From Fimbriimonadales bacterium (GTDB taxonomy: Bacteria; Armatimonadota; Fimbriimonadia; Fimbriimonadales; GBS-DC), in NCBI GenBank assembly GCA_025998675.1, contig AP024673.1, forward strand, positions 2,674,562 to 2,738,561: a DNA stretch of 64,000 nt. Direction: 5' to 3'. The position numbers and the translations under genes are program-made. Each line of letters starts with the position of its first letter. Within the stretch, counting starts at the first letter, position 1. Of this stretch, positions 32,324 through 40,937 are shown piece by piece. Below the pieces are notes generated by a model, which was given only the letters and a program-made list of their open reading frames with translations, ran no database searches and was not told where the DNA came from.

Positions 32324-34318
32324 TCAAAACCCCAGCGTGGTGAGGTTGACGCCCAGTAGTACGGCGCTGGGGGTGCGTCGCCAGAACAGGTACGGCTCCA
32401 GGCAGCGGTCGCGCCAGCCAATCAGCGCCTGCACATCGTAGAGGTCGCGTCGTTCCACATCGTACTTGAGCAGCACGCCCAGCCGCAGGTTGCCGTGCTG
32501 GTACTCGGCGCGGAGGCTCGCTTCGCGTCGGGCGCGCAGCTGCTCGGTCAGGAAGGGGCTATCGCCGCGCGTGGAGGCGCGCGCGTAGCCTGCCATCAGT
32601 GTCAGCGACTCGCGCGGTTGCCACAGCAGCTCCAGTTGGGGGCGCAGCCACTGATAGTCGCCGACGCCCTGATAGCGGGCATAGCTCGCCCACAGGTGGA
32701 GACGCGCTTCGAACGCGCCGCGCGACAAAAGCGGCTGGAACCACTCGCCCTCCAGCGCGAACCGTTCGCGGGTCGGCGTGCGCCGCCCGTCGATGCGCTC
32801 GCTCAGGCTGCCGTAGCTCAAGGTCGCCTCGCCGAAGCCGCCGCGATACCGCAACGGCGCGGCAAGGTCGATCTCTGTGCGGGAGACGCGCAACCGTTCG
32901 CGCGGCGCAAGCAACGGGCGCACATCGCGACTCGCCTCCGCGCGAAGCGTCAGCGCGTCGACAGGCGCGGTTCGTTCCGGGCGCGCACGCAGGTTATACA
33001 GCGCAGACTGCTCGAAGCGCAAGCGCAGGTCCGGGTCGTTCAGTGCAGGTTCGTCCCCGCGCAAGGCGACTCCCACTGCAAGACGCGTTTCGGGAATCGC
33101 GCGCAGGTAGCCCACCGCAGACGCCTGCATTAGCGCGTTCTCGCCGAGGGGCAGCTCCAGACGCACCCGCGCGCCCCAGCCCGTCTCCGCGCTATAGACA
33201 GGCGACGGCAGGCTGACCACTTCCGCCCTCTCGCCCACGCGCACGGTGAGCTGGGGCAGGCTGAGCAGCGGTTGCCCGTACACAAACAGCCGCGCGTTGC
33301 GCAGGGTCAGTCGTGCCCCCCGCGTCAAGCGCACACGCCCCGCACGCACCTGAAGCGGCGGACGATTCGGGTCGCAGGTGGAAACAATCACCTCACGCGC
33401 GGTGAAATCGGTTAAGTCTCCCTCCAGCAACGCGGCGTCCAGATAGACGCCCAGCACCTGCGCCTGCACGCCCTCGAATCGCCCGCGCGCCTGCTCGTAT
33501 GCGTACTCGCCGCGCTGTCCCGTGAGTGCGCCCTGCTCGGCGAACAGGCTGAACGGCTGCTCGCTGCGCACGACGCCCGCCTCTGTCTCCAGAATCAGTC
33601 GCTCTCCCTGCAGCCTGCGCCCCTGATACTCGATGCGGACCCCGCCCTGCAGCTCCAGCGTCAGCACGCCGTCGGGCGTGCGGGTCAGAGTATAGCGCGT
33701 GGCGCGAATCTGGAGGGGGGAGACGCTTTCCTGGTCATTGCCCTGTGTATCCCTCTCCCCCAACGGATTGGGAGAGGAGGAGACGTTCTGCGCGACGCTT
33801 GCACGGCTCCCCTCTCCCGCAAGCGGGAGAGGGGCTGGGGGTGAGGGCTGCAACGCGCGCGGCTCGTGCTGTATCCGCACGATATTTACGAAGTCTGACG
33901 CGCGGATTGCCGCCCTCACCCCCTTTGTCCCCCTCTCCCAACCCGTTGGGAGAGGGGGATGGCGCGTCAAGCGATGCTCATACGGCTCCCCTCCCCCGCA
34001 AGCGGGAGAGGGGCTGAGGCTGAGGGTGTGTTGAAGTGGTTTGTCGGCAGTATCTCTGCCCGCGCGTGCGCCCTGACGCATCCTTTGGAGTGCGGAAGCG
34101 GGAGCTTCTGCATGCGGAAGCTCCGCTTCCGCACTCCATAAAAACGGCGATTGGCGACAAGGCTGCCACTCGAACGCAAAGGCGCTTCGCGATGCAGAGG
34201 CAAGATATACCTCGTCCGCCTGCGGATAACGGCAGTAAACAGAGGAATCGCCACCAGACGCAGGCGCGCTTGCCCACACCGCCATCAGCAGCAACCCAAC
34301 CAGTACGCCTGCGCCCAT
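32324..34318 (-). CDS. OstA/LptD-like outer-membrane protein with a repeat-derived insertion
   Basis: A 664-residue product with a signal peptide (MGAGVLVGLLLMAVWASAPAS). Residues about 200-330 form an OstA-like region (LELQGGVRIEYQGRRLQGER, LILETEAG), and the C-terminal half is a run of amphipathic strands as in outer-membrane barrels. LptD-like proteins insert lipopolysaccharide or other lipids. Residues about 60-200 are not homologous: DNA at 33720-34140 is a copy of the palindromic and MITE-like repeats and is translated as low-complexity segments (LSLSPSPACGGG, PLPLAGEGSR, SPNPLGERD). The frame stays open through them, so the gene is probably still expressed. The start is 7 bases after TATAAT. 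Confidence 0.7.
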   Translation of the reverse strand: MGAGVLVGLLLMAVWASAPASGGDSSVYCRYPQADEVYLASASRSAFAFEWQPCRQSPFLWSAEAELPHAEAPASALQRMRQGARAGRDTADKPLQHTLSLSPSPACGGGEPYEHRLTRHPPLPTGWERGTKGVRAAIRASDFVNIVRIQHEPRALQPSPPAPLPLAGEGSRASVAQNVSSSPNPLGERDTQGNDQESVSPLQIRATRYTLTRTPDGVLTLELQGGVRIEYQGRRLQGERLILETEAGVVRSEQPFSLFAEQGALTGQRGEYAYEQARGRFEGVQAQVLGVYLDAALLEGDLTDFTAREVIVSTCDPNRPPLQVRAGRVRLTRGARLTLRNARLFVYGQPLLSLPQLTVRVGERAEVVSLPSPVYSAETGWGARVRLELPLGENALMQASAVGYLRAIPETRLAVGVALRGDEPALNDPDLRLRFEQSALYNLRARPERTAPVDALTLRAEASRDVRPLLAPRERLRVSRTEIDLAAPLRYRGGFGEATLSYGSLSERIDGRRTPTRERFALEGEWFQPLLSRGAFEARLHLWASYARYQGVGDYQWLRPQLELLWQPRESLTLMAGYARASTRGDSPFLTEQLRARREASLRAEYQHGNLRLGVLLKYDVERRDLYDVQALIGWRDRCLEPYLFWRRTPSAVLLGVNLTTLGF
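33720..34030 (-). repeat. Two partial copies of MITE-like family B inside the OstA-like gene
   Basis: On the minus strand, 33912 to about 33740 matches the left part of the element at 62490-62640 (TIR AATCCGCGCGTCAG, CCCTCACCCCC, GGGAGAGGGG). A second, internal piece occupies about 34025-33912 just upstream. Both are in frame with the host gene. Confidence 0.7.
34085..34140 (+). repeat. Palindromic dispersed repeat, family A, inside the OstA-like gene
   Basis: GGAGTGCGGAAGC at the left and GCTTCCGCACTCC at the right are a perfect 13-base inverted repeat, with GGAGCTTC and GGAAGCTCC between. It lies within the open frame of the OstA-like gene. Confidence 0.75.
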
Positions 34319-34325
34319 CCGCGCG

Positions 34326-34331
34326 ATTATA
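34326..34331 (-). promoter_or_regulatory. -10 box of the OstA-like gene (leaderless start)
   Basis: Perfect TATAAT on the minus strand, 7 bases before ATG 34318. Confidence 0.6.
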
Positions 34332-34345
34332 CCTGCCCCGTCGGG

Positions 34346-34351
34346 TACAAT
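34346..34351 (+). promoter_or_regulatory. -10 box of asd (leaderless start)
   Basis: TACAAT ends 8 bases before GTG 34360 and decides that start; divergent from the OstA-like promoter 14 bases away. Confidence 0.55.
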
Positions 34352-34359
34352 CCTGCGCC

Positions 34360-35352
34360 GTGAAATACTCGGTCGCGATTGTGGGCGCTACAGGCGCGGT
34401 CGGACAGGAGCTGCTGCAGGTGCTGGAGGCGCGTCGGTTCCCCGTGCGCGCGCTGCGCCTGCTGGCGTCGGAACGCTCTGCGGGCACCGAGATGCGCTTT
34501 CAGGGCGAGCGCGTGCGCGTGGAGCCGTTGCAGCCCGACTCGTTTCGCGGGGTCGACATCGCGCTGTTTTCGGCGGGCAGCGCGCGCAGTAAAGAATTCG
34601 CCCCGCACGCCGTGCAGGCAGGCGCGGTCGTTATCGACAACTCGTCCGCGTTCCGCATGGACCCCGAAACGCCGCTGGTCATCCCCGAAATCAATCCCGA
34701 AGCGGTTGCGACGCATCGGGGGATAATCGCGAACCCGAACTGCTCGACGATTATTCTGCTGATGGCGCTGGAGCCGTTGCGTCGCCTCGCGCGTATTCGG
34801 CGGGTGGTGGTTGCCACCTATCAGGCGGCGAGCGGCGCGGGCGCACGCGCGATGCAGGAGCTGCTGGACGCCACACGCGCCTATCTGGACGGGCAGCCCT
34901 ACACGCCGACCGTGCTGCCGCACCCCTACGCCTTCAACCTCTTCTCGCACGATTCGGCAATCGGCGCGGACGGCTACAACGAGGAAGAGCGCAAGATGAT
35001 TCTGGAGACGCGCAAAATCTGGGGCGACGCCGAAATCGCCGTCTCGCCCACCTGCGTGCGCGTGCCCGTGTTGCGGGCGCACAGCGAGAGCATCGTCGCC
35101 GAGCTGGAGACGCGCCCCCCGCTGGAGGCGATTTACGAGGCGTATCGCGCGTTTGAGGGCGTCGCGCTGGTGGACGACCGTGCGCGCAACCACTTCCCGA
35201 TGCCTCTCGAAGCGACGGGGCGCGACGAGGTGCTGGTCGGGCGCATTCGCTACGATGCGGGGCTGCCGAACGGCGTCGCGCTGTTTGCCTGCGGCGACCA
35301 GCTGCGCAAGGGCGCCGCGCTGAACGCCGTGCAGATTGCCGAGCGACTGTAG
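34360..35352 (+). CDS. asd: Aspartate-semialdehyde dehydrogenase
   Basis: Reduces aspartyl phosphate to aspartate semialdehyde, the branch point to lysine/diaminopimelate, threonine and methionine. The 330-residue enzyme has VAIVGATGAVGQELLQVL (NADP binding), VVIDNSSAFRMD, the active-site Cys in ANPNCSTIILLMAL, and FNLFSHDSAIGADGYNEEERKM with VSPTCVRVPV. GTG 34360 gives the normal family N-terminus and follows a -10 box by 8 bases. Its stop is 1 base from the convergent ftsY stop. Confidence 0.96.
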   Translation: MKYSVAIVGATGAVGQELLQVLEARRFPVRALRLLASERSAGTEMRFQGERVRVEPLQPDSFRGVDIALFSAGSARSKEFAPHAVQAGAVVIDNSSAFRMDPETPLVIPEINPEAVATHRGIIANPNCSTIILLMALEPLRRLARIRRVVVATYQAASGAGARAMQELLDATRAYLDGQPYTPTVLPHPYAFNLFSHDSAIGADGYNEEERKMILETRKIWGDAEIAVSPTCVRVPVLRAHSESIVAELETRPPLEAIYEAYRAFEGVALVDDRARNHFPMPLEATGRDEVLVGRIRYDAGLPNGVALFACGDQLRKGAALNAVQIAERL

Positions 35353-35353
35353 C

Positions 35354-36238
35354 CTACTCGGCGGCGAGCAGTCCTTCCACGAAGGCGTCGGGGTCAAACG
35401 GCGCCATCTGATCCGCCTTCTCGCCCAGCCCGATGAGCTTGATCGGGATGCCCAGCTGCTTGCGGATGGTCAGCACCGCCCCACCGCGGCTGGTGCTGTC
35501 CAGCTTGGTCAGCACGATGCCTGTCAGCGGCAGCGCGCGGGCGAACTCCTCCGCCTGGCGAATCGCGTTCTGCCCCGCAACGGCGTCCAGCACGAGCAGT
35601 ACCTCGTCGGGCGGGCGTCCAAGCGCCTTCTCGGCGACGCGATGCACCTTTTTCAGCTCTTCCATCAGGCGGGCATGGGTGTGCTGGCGTCCTGCCGTGT
35701 CCGCCAGCACAAAGTCGACGCCGCGCGCCCGCGCCGCCTGAATCGCATCAAACACGACGGCGGAAGGGTCGGCGCCCTCCTTGTGCTTCACAAGGTCGCA
35801 GCCGAGCCTGTCCGCCCAGATCTGGAGCTGGTCAATCGCGGCGGCGCGGAAGGTGTCCCCCGCCGCCAGCAGCGCGCGCTTGCCCTGTCGCTGGAGCATA
35901 TGCGCGGTTTTGGCGATGCTGGTCGTCTTGCCTACGCCGTTCACGCCCACGAACAGGTAGACCGTCGGGGGCGTCGCGCTCACCGTTAGCGGCGCAGGCG
36001 CGCCCAGCCAGCCCTTCAGCAGCGCGCTCAGACACGCGCGTACATCCTCCGCCTCGCGCAGCCGCTGCGCCTTCGCCTCCTGACGCAGCGTCTCCAGCAG
36101 CTCCTGCACCGCGTTCACATTCACATCGGCGGCAATCAGCGTCTCCTCCAGCTCTTCCAGCAGCTCTTCGTCGACGCCGCGTCGCGTGAAGACCTGCCCG
36201 ACCCGGTTCAGCCAGTCCTTGAATATGCCCAGTCGCAT
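35354..36238 (-). CDS. ftsY: Signal recognition particle receptor FtsY
   Basis: GTPase that docks SRP-ribosome complexes at the membrane. The 294-residue NG-domain protein has the N domain (LLEELEETLIAADVNVNAVQEL), G1 GVNGVGKTTSIAK, DTFRAAAIDQL, G3 DTAGRQH, G4 TKLD followed by STSRGG, and GLGEKADQM. It lacks the acidic A domain, as in many thermophiles. ATG 36238 is chosen because TAGAAT ends 8 bases upstream. Confidence 0.96.
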   Translation of the reverse strand: MRLGIFKDWLNRVGQVFTRRGVDEELLEELEETLIAADVNVNAVQELLETLRQEAKAQRLREAEDVRACLSALLKGWLGAPAPLTVSATPPTVYLFVGVNGVGKTTSIAKTAHMLQRQGKRALLAAGDTFRAAAIDQLQIWADRLGCDLVKHKEGADPSAVVFDAIQAARARGVDFVLADTAGRQHTHARLMEELKKVHRVAEKALGRPPDEVLLVLDAVAGQNAIRQAEEFARALPLTGIVLTKLDSTSRGGAVLTIRKQLGIPIKLIGLGEKADQMAPFDPDAFVEGLLAAE

Positions 36239-36246
36239 CGGCGTCA

Positions 36247-36252
36247 ATTCTA
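36247..36252 (-). promoter_or_regulatory. -10 box of ftsY (leaderless start)
   Basis: TAGAAT on the minus strand, 8 bases before ATG 36238. Confidence 0.5.
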
Positions 36253-36321
36253 CCCCTGTCGCGCAGGACTCACAGGGGTAGGTTTTTTTCGCACCCTGCC
36301 CGTGGAGAATACGGCTGGAAA

Positions 36322-36345
36322 GCTCTGACCTGCCGATCGGTATCA
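36322..36345 (+). repeat. MITE-like family B terminal repeat fused to the CRISPR terminal repeat
   Basis: CTCTGACCTGCCGATCGGTAT matches the right terminal repeat of the element at 62490-62714 (CTCTGACCCGCAGATTGGTAT) with three changes. It runs into the last CRISPR repeat and replaces that repeat's AATTGAAAC end. Confidence 0.6.
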
Positions 36346-39334
36346 GCACTCACCCTTGGGGGTGAATGCTACTTACACTTTATTCTCTGGGAAAAAACAG
36401 ATGGTGCAGACGACGAGTTTCAATTAGCACCCACCCTTGGGGGTGAATGCTACGCTGACCTCAGTCGCAAGTTTGTACTGGACTACATCAAAAACGCGTT
36501 TCAATTAGCACCCACCCTTGGGGGTGAATGCTACTTAACGCCCCGAATCAACACTCGAACCCAGAACGGTATCAGTTTCAATTAGCACCCACCCTTGGGG
36601 GTGAATGCTACGAAACTGTCGCCGAATACTCAAATCGCCGTTCGAAAAAAGTTTCAATTAGCACCCACCCTTGGGGGTGAATGCTACAAGGCGTGAAGTT
36701 GGAGTATCACCGCTTCACGGGGGAAGTTTCAATTAGCACCCACCCTTGGGGGTGAATGCTACGGGCGAAACGCTCTCGCCCCGTAAGACCTCACCCAACA
36801 CGGGGGTTTCAATTAGCACCCACCCTTGGGGGTGAATGCTACTACTTGAAACTGCAGGCCGGGGAGATCCTGGCCACTTACCAGCCGTTTCAATTAGCCC
36901 CCACCCTTGGGGGTGAATGCTACGAGAAGACATTGAGAGAATCGATGGCCTCGTGGAGTATAAGTTTCAATTAGCACCCACCCTTGGGGGTGAATGCTAC
37001 AGGTTCGGAGTTATAAGGAGCCGAACGGGCAATCCGTCCACGTTTCAATTAGCACCCACCCTTGGGGGTGAATGCTACTATAAGGTTTATGAGTGGGACC
37101 CCGCAAAAGTAGTCCTGCTGTTTCAATTAGCACCCACCCTTGGGGGTGAATGCTACTTGGACGAAGAGTTTTACCAGAATCTTTTTAACAGTCCTGTTTC
37201 AATTAGCACCCACCCTTGGGGGTGAATGCTACACTGTAGATCAGGCCAAACAAATGGCCTTGCGACATAAGACGTTTCAATTAGCACCCACCCTTGGGGG
37301 TGAATGCTACGAACACCATAGAAGGGTCGAAGCCCCTCATAGGTGGTGTTGTTTCAATTAGCACCCACCCTTGGGGGTGAATGCTACCCGTTGAGCCAGC
37401 ACGCGCCCAGCCCCCCCCCTTGGTTTCAATTAGCACCCACCCTTGGGGGTGAATGCTACCCGCCGTGACCGTTACGGGCACGGCAAAGGCCCGCCTGGAA
37501 ATTATGGTTTCAATTAGCACCCACCCTTGGGGGTGAATGCTACGGAGTAGCTCTTTCAACTCCGTTTCATTCGTGATGAACCCTACTTGTTTCAATTAGC
37601 ACCCACCCTTGGGGGTGAATGCTACGGGAGCCTGCCATAAAGTTTACTGTCAAGGTAAACAGTCTCAGTTTCAATTAGCACCCACCCTTGGGGGTGAATG
37701 CTACCGCGTAAACCTTCCAGTTGATTGTCTTCATATCCGCCTGCGCTGTTTCAATTAGCACCCACCCTTGGGGGTGAATGCTACTGTTGACTACTCCAGC
37801 ATTTACGGTCTATATATCCGATGTTTCAATTAGCACCCACCCTTGGGGGTGAATGCTACTTTGGCGTCGCGTACCTCGTAAGATTGACAGGTGGGGTTTC
37901 AATTAGCACCCACCCTTGGGGGTGAATGCTACGTTTTGCGACAACGGCATTACAGGGTCAAGCGGGGGGCTACAGTTTCAATTAGCACCCACCCTTGGGG
38001 GTGAATGCTACTTGGCCGAAGAGGCCAACGGTAACAATTTCCCCGTTTTAGTGATGTTTCAATTAGCACCCACCCTTGGGGGTGAATGCTACTTGGCCGA
38101 AGAGGCCAACGGTAACAATTTCCCCGTTTTAGTGATGTTTCAATTAGCACCCACCCTTGGGGGTGAATGCTACATTTTGCAGTTGAGGCCTGCGGACTTA
38201 GGTCCGCAGTTTGAGGTTTCAATTAGCACCCACCCTTGGGGGTGAATGCTACGCAGCCCTGCGAGACGACATGGAGGGCAAGCCGCTCTCCAAGTTTCAA
38301 TTAGCACCCACCCTTGGGGGTGAATGCTACCGGTTTAACATTCGAGCGTATGTTGACGGTACAACCTAGTTTCAATTAGCACCCACCCTTGGGGGTGAAT
38401 GCTACAAAACGGGCAGGTATATACCTGCCCGTTTTTCAAAGAGTTTCAATTAGCACCCACCCTTGGGGGTGAATGCTACCCCGCAACCTTCGTGATGACT
38501 GGAACCACCTTGCCTTCGTCGTTTCAATTAGCACCCACCCTTGGGGGTGAATGCTACACCGCCTTCAAGGCTGTGGGTGCTCGGCAGGACGCCTCCACGT
38601 TTCAATTAGCACCCACCCTTGGGGGTGAATGCTACCTCGCGGGTAGCGCGGGCGCGGCAACTGCCGCCCAAGACCCGTTTCAATTAGCACCCACCCTTGG
38701 GGGTGAATGCTACGAGCCGATAGGCAGGCTGTCGGGCACTTCGCCCGACGCGCCGTTTCAATTAGCACCCACCCTTGGGGGTGAATGCTACATGTCTGAA
38801 ATCTTGGGGAACCCGTGGGTCAGAGTCCGCCTGTTTCAATTAGCACCCACCCTTGGGGGTGAATGCTACGTGGCGGACCGGGGCCAGACCTACTTTAACT
38901 ACAGGAGGTGTTTCAATTAGCACCCACCCTTGGGGGTGAATGCTACGTGTGTGTCTTGGTCAAGACAAGGACCAGGTACAAGATCTAGGTTTCAATTAGC
39001 ACCCACCCTTGGGGGTGAATGCTACTCTGAGTCGTATCAAATACAATACACTTATTCACATACCGATGTTTCAATTAGCACCCACCCTTGGGGGTGAATG
39101 CTACAACGCCAACAACCACTGCTGACTGGCGGCGACCATCAAATCATGTTTCAATTAGCACCCACCCTTGGGGGTGAATGCTACGTAAGACCATCGCAGG
39201 TGCAATCAGCACGGAGTGTCAGCGTTTCAATTAGCACCCACCCTTGGGGGTGAATGCTACCCAATCCCCATCCTCTGCAAGCGTCGTTGCGTTGCGCGTT
39301 TCAATTAGCACCCACCCTTGGGGGTGAATGCTAC
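36336..39334 (-). CRISPR. CRISPR array, 39 repeats of 37 bp and 38 spacers, read leftward
   Basis: The repeat in transcript sense begins GTAGCATTCACCCCCAAGGG and ends TGGGTGCTAATTGAAAC (37 bases). The ATTGAAAC end is the usual 8-base crRNA handle of type I and III systems, so the array is read on the minus strand. The repeat has an internal stem (CACCC/GGGTG and AGCA/TGCT). 37 repeats are exact, one at 36887-36923 has a single change, and the last one (36336-36372) is degenerate in its 3' half, as expected at the trailer end. Spacers are 35-47 bases. Spacers 38012-38055 and 38093-38136 are identical. No cas gene is seen within the window; effector type cannot be stated. Many spacers contain inverted repeats (see findings). 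Confidence 0.99.
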
Positions 39335-39797
39335 GGTATAGTCTACCTCATTACACCCCCCCTTTGTCAAGTCCTGCGCGCGCTTCTTAACAATTGACCC
39401 CCCGATTTGAACTCAACGCTTTGCGCGAACCTCGACTCGATTTGAACTCAAGTGCGAATTTGGGGGAGGTTCGCGCAAAAAGTATCGTTGGGCGGCGGTT
39501 GGTGTGGGGGTGTGTTTTTGGGGTGTTTTTGAGTTCAGATTTAAGGGGTTGGTGTGGTGTTATTTGGGGGGTGAATTGGGTTCAGGTTCAACTATTTAGC
39601 GTGGCTAAGTGTTGCGCGAAGGTCAGTAGACATTTGATTCAAGTTCAAGTGGTGTGGAGGTTCGCGCAGAGTTTAGCGTAGCTAAGGAGTTGAGGTGGAT
39701 TGAGTTCAGGGTTTTGGGGTATGAAGTTGAAGTGATGCTTGAGGTTTGGGTTTGTGGGGTGTGGATTGGCGGGGGGGTCGCGCAAAGTTTAGCATGG
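39335..39797 (-). other. Unusual CRISPR leader region with internal repeats
   Basis: 463 bases upstream of the array in its direction of transcription. The plus strand is strongly G+T rich after about 39450. A 14-base inverted repeat lies at 39420-39433 and 39466-39479 (TTTGCGCGAACCTC and its complement), and CGATTTGAACTCAA is repeated at 39403-39416 and 39438-39451. The pattern TTAGC-NNN-GCTAA occurs three times (39596-39608, 39673-39685, 39789-39801), each with a CGCGCA-type block close by. Open frames here look accidental; no gene is called. Confidence 0.6.
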
Positions 39798-40901
39798 CTA
39801 AGGATTTGCGGAGGGTGTGTCGGGCGCGCGTTTCTGGAAGCGCTGGAGGCGTTCGAGGCGTTCGTGCAGGCTGGGGTGGAGCGCATCGCCTGCTTTGTGG
39901 GCGTCGCGGGGGTGCAGGGCGGCGAGGGTGCGCAGTGCGCTTGAGAGGGGCTCTGCGCCGTACTGGCTCACGGCGAAGGCGTCGGCTTCGCGTTCGTGCA
40001 GGCGGCGCAGGCGCAGCAGCGGCAGGAACATCCCCAGCGCGAGCGCGACCATCCATGCGATTAGCCCCCCGTGCGGCAGGTGTTCCCACAGGGGCGCGCT
40101 GGCGAGGGCGAGCGCAATGCCCGCGAGGGTTAGCAGCCCCCACAGTCGAATCAATCGCCGTCGCTGGGCGAGGTGCGCCACCTCGTGCGCCAGCACGGCG
40201 TGCAGTTCGCGTTCCGTGAGCGCGGCGAGCAGGGTATCGGTGAGCGCGATTCTGCCGCCGCAGAGCGCGAAGGCGTTCGCCGTGCGGGTGCGCGCGCCGT
40301 CCAGCACCAGAATCTCACGCACGGGCACGCCCAGCTCCGCGCCGAGTCGTTGCGCTTCGGCGAGCAGACTGGGCGCGACCGACACGGCGCGCACGGGCAG
40401 AGGCGCGGGTCTGAGCGTCAGCCCCAGCGTTAGCAGCAGCGCGCCCAGCCCCATCGCGCTGGCGGTCAGCGCGCCCCAGCCGCCCCAGTCGCGATACAGC
40501 CCGCTGAGTGTGTAGTGCGCCGTCAGCCCCGCCAGTCCGACCGCCAGCAGCGGCGCGAGCGCGTCCAGCACGGGGCGCAGGCGCAACAGCAGGTACGCAC
40601 AGCGCGGCAGGGTCAGCCCGCGTTCCGTGCGCTCGCGCGGGTAGAGCCGCCCGAAAATCGCCGCGAACTCCAGCACCGTCTGCCCTGCGCTGAGCAGCAG
40701 CCCCAGCGCGGCGAGCGGCGGGTAGGGCGGCGCGCCCTGCACATAGAGCGCGCCCCACGCCAGCCCCTTCGCCCCGATGGAGAGCCACAGCAGCCGTCGC
40801 AGCCGCCGCATCGCGCGCCCCACAGGAACCCCCGAACGCGCCCACCGCCAGCCCAGCGCCAGCACGAAAACGCCTGTCAGCAGATGCCCCAGCCAGAACA
40901 C
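39798..40901 (-). CDS. M48 family membrane metallopeptidase (HtpX/BlaR1-like)
   Basis: A 367-residue membrane protein with several hydrophobic segments in the first 170 residues. The zinc protease motif HEVAH is at 239-243 in ELHAVLAHEVAHLAQ, and the third ligand is in LHEREADAFAVSQYG. This is the Ste24/HtpX type, which degrades damaged membrane proteins or processes signals. GTG 40901 is the likely start. The 3' end touches the third TTAGC-NNN-GCTAA element of the CRISPR leader. Confidence 0.88.
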   Translation of the reverse strand: MFWLGHLLTGVFVLALGWRWARSGVPVGRAMRRLRRLLWLSIGAKGLAWGALYVQGAPPYPPLAALGLLLSAGQTVLEFAAIFGRLYPRERTERGLTLPRCAYLLLRLRPVLDALAPLLAVGLAGLTAHYTLSGLYRDWGGWGALTASAMGLGALLLTLGLTLRPAPLPVRAVSVAPSLLAEAQRLGAELGVPVREILVLDGARTRTANAFALCGGRIALTDTLLAALTERELHAVLAHEVAHLAQRRRLIRLWGLLTLAGIALALASAPLWEHLPHGGLIAWMVALALGMFLPLLRLRRLHEREADAFAVSQYGAEPLSSALRTLAALHPRDAHKAGDALHPSLHERLERLQRFQKRAPDTPSANP

Positions 40902-40937
40902 GAACAGAGGGATTATCGGCAGCGTGCGAGGGAATTC

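Noticed and set aside
36756-38920. Open frames through the CRISPR array, containing repeated QLAPTLGGECY
   Set aside because: They are translations of the 37-base repeat and spacers, not genes.
39394-39944. Open frames of 87-96 codons in the G+T-rich region beside the CRISPR array
   Set aside because: They overlap each other on both strands, cover the repeated leader elements, use skewed residues and lack ribosome-binding sites; they look accidental.
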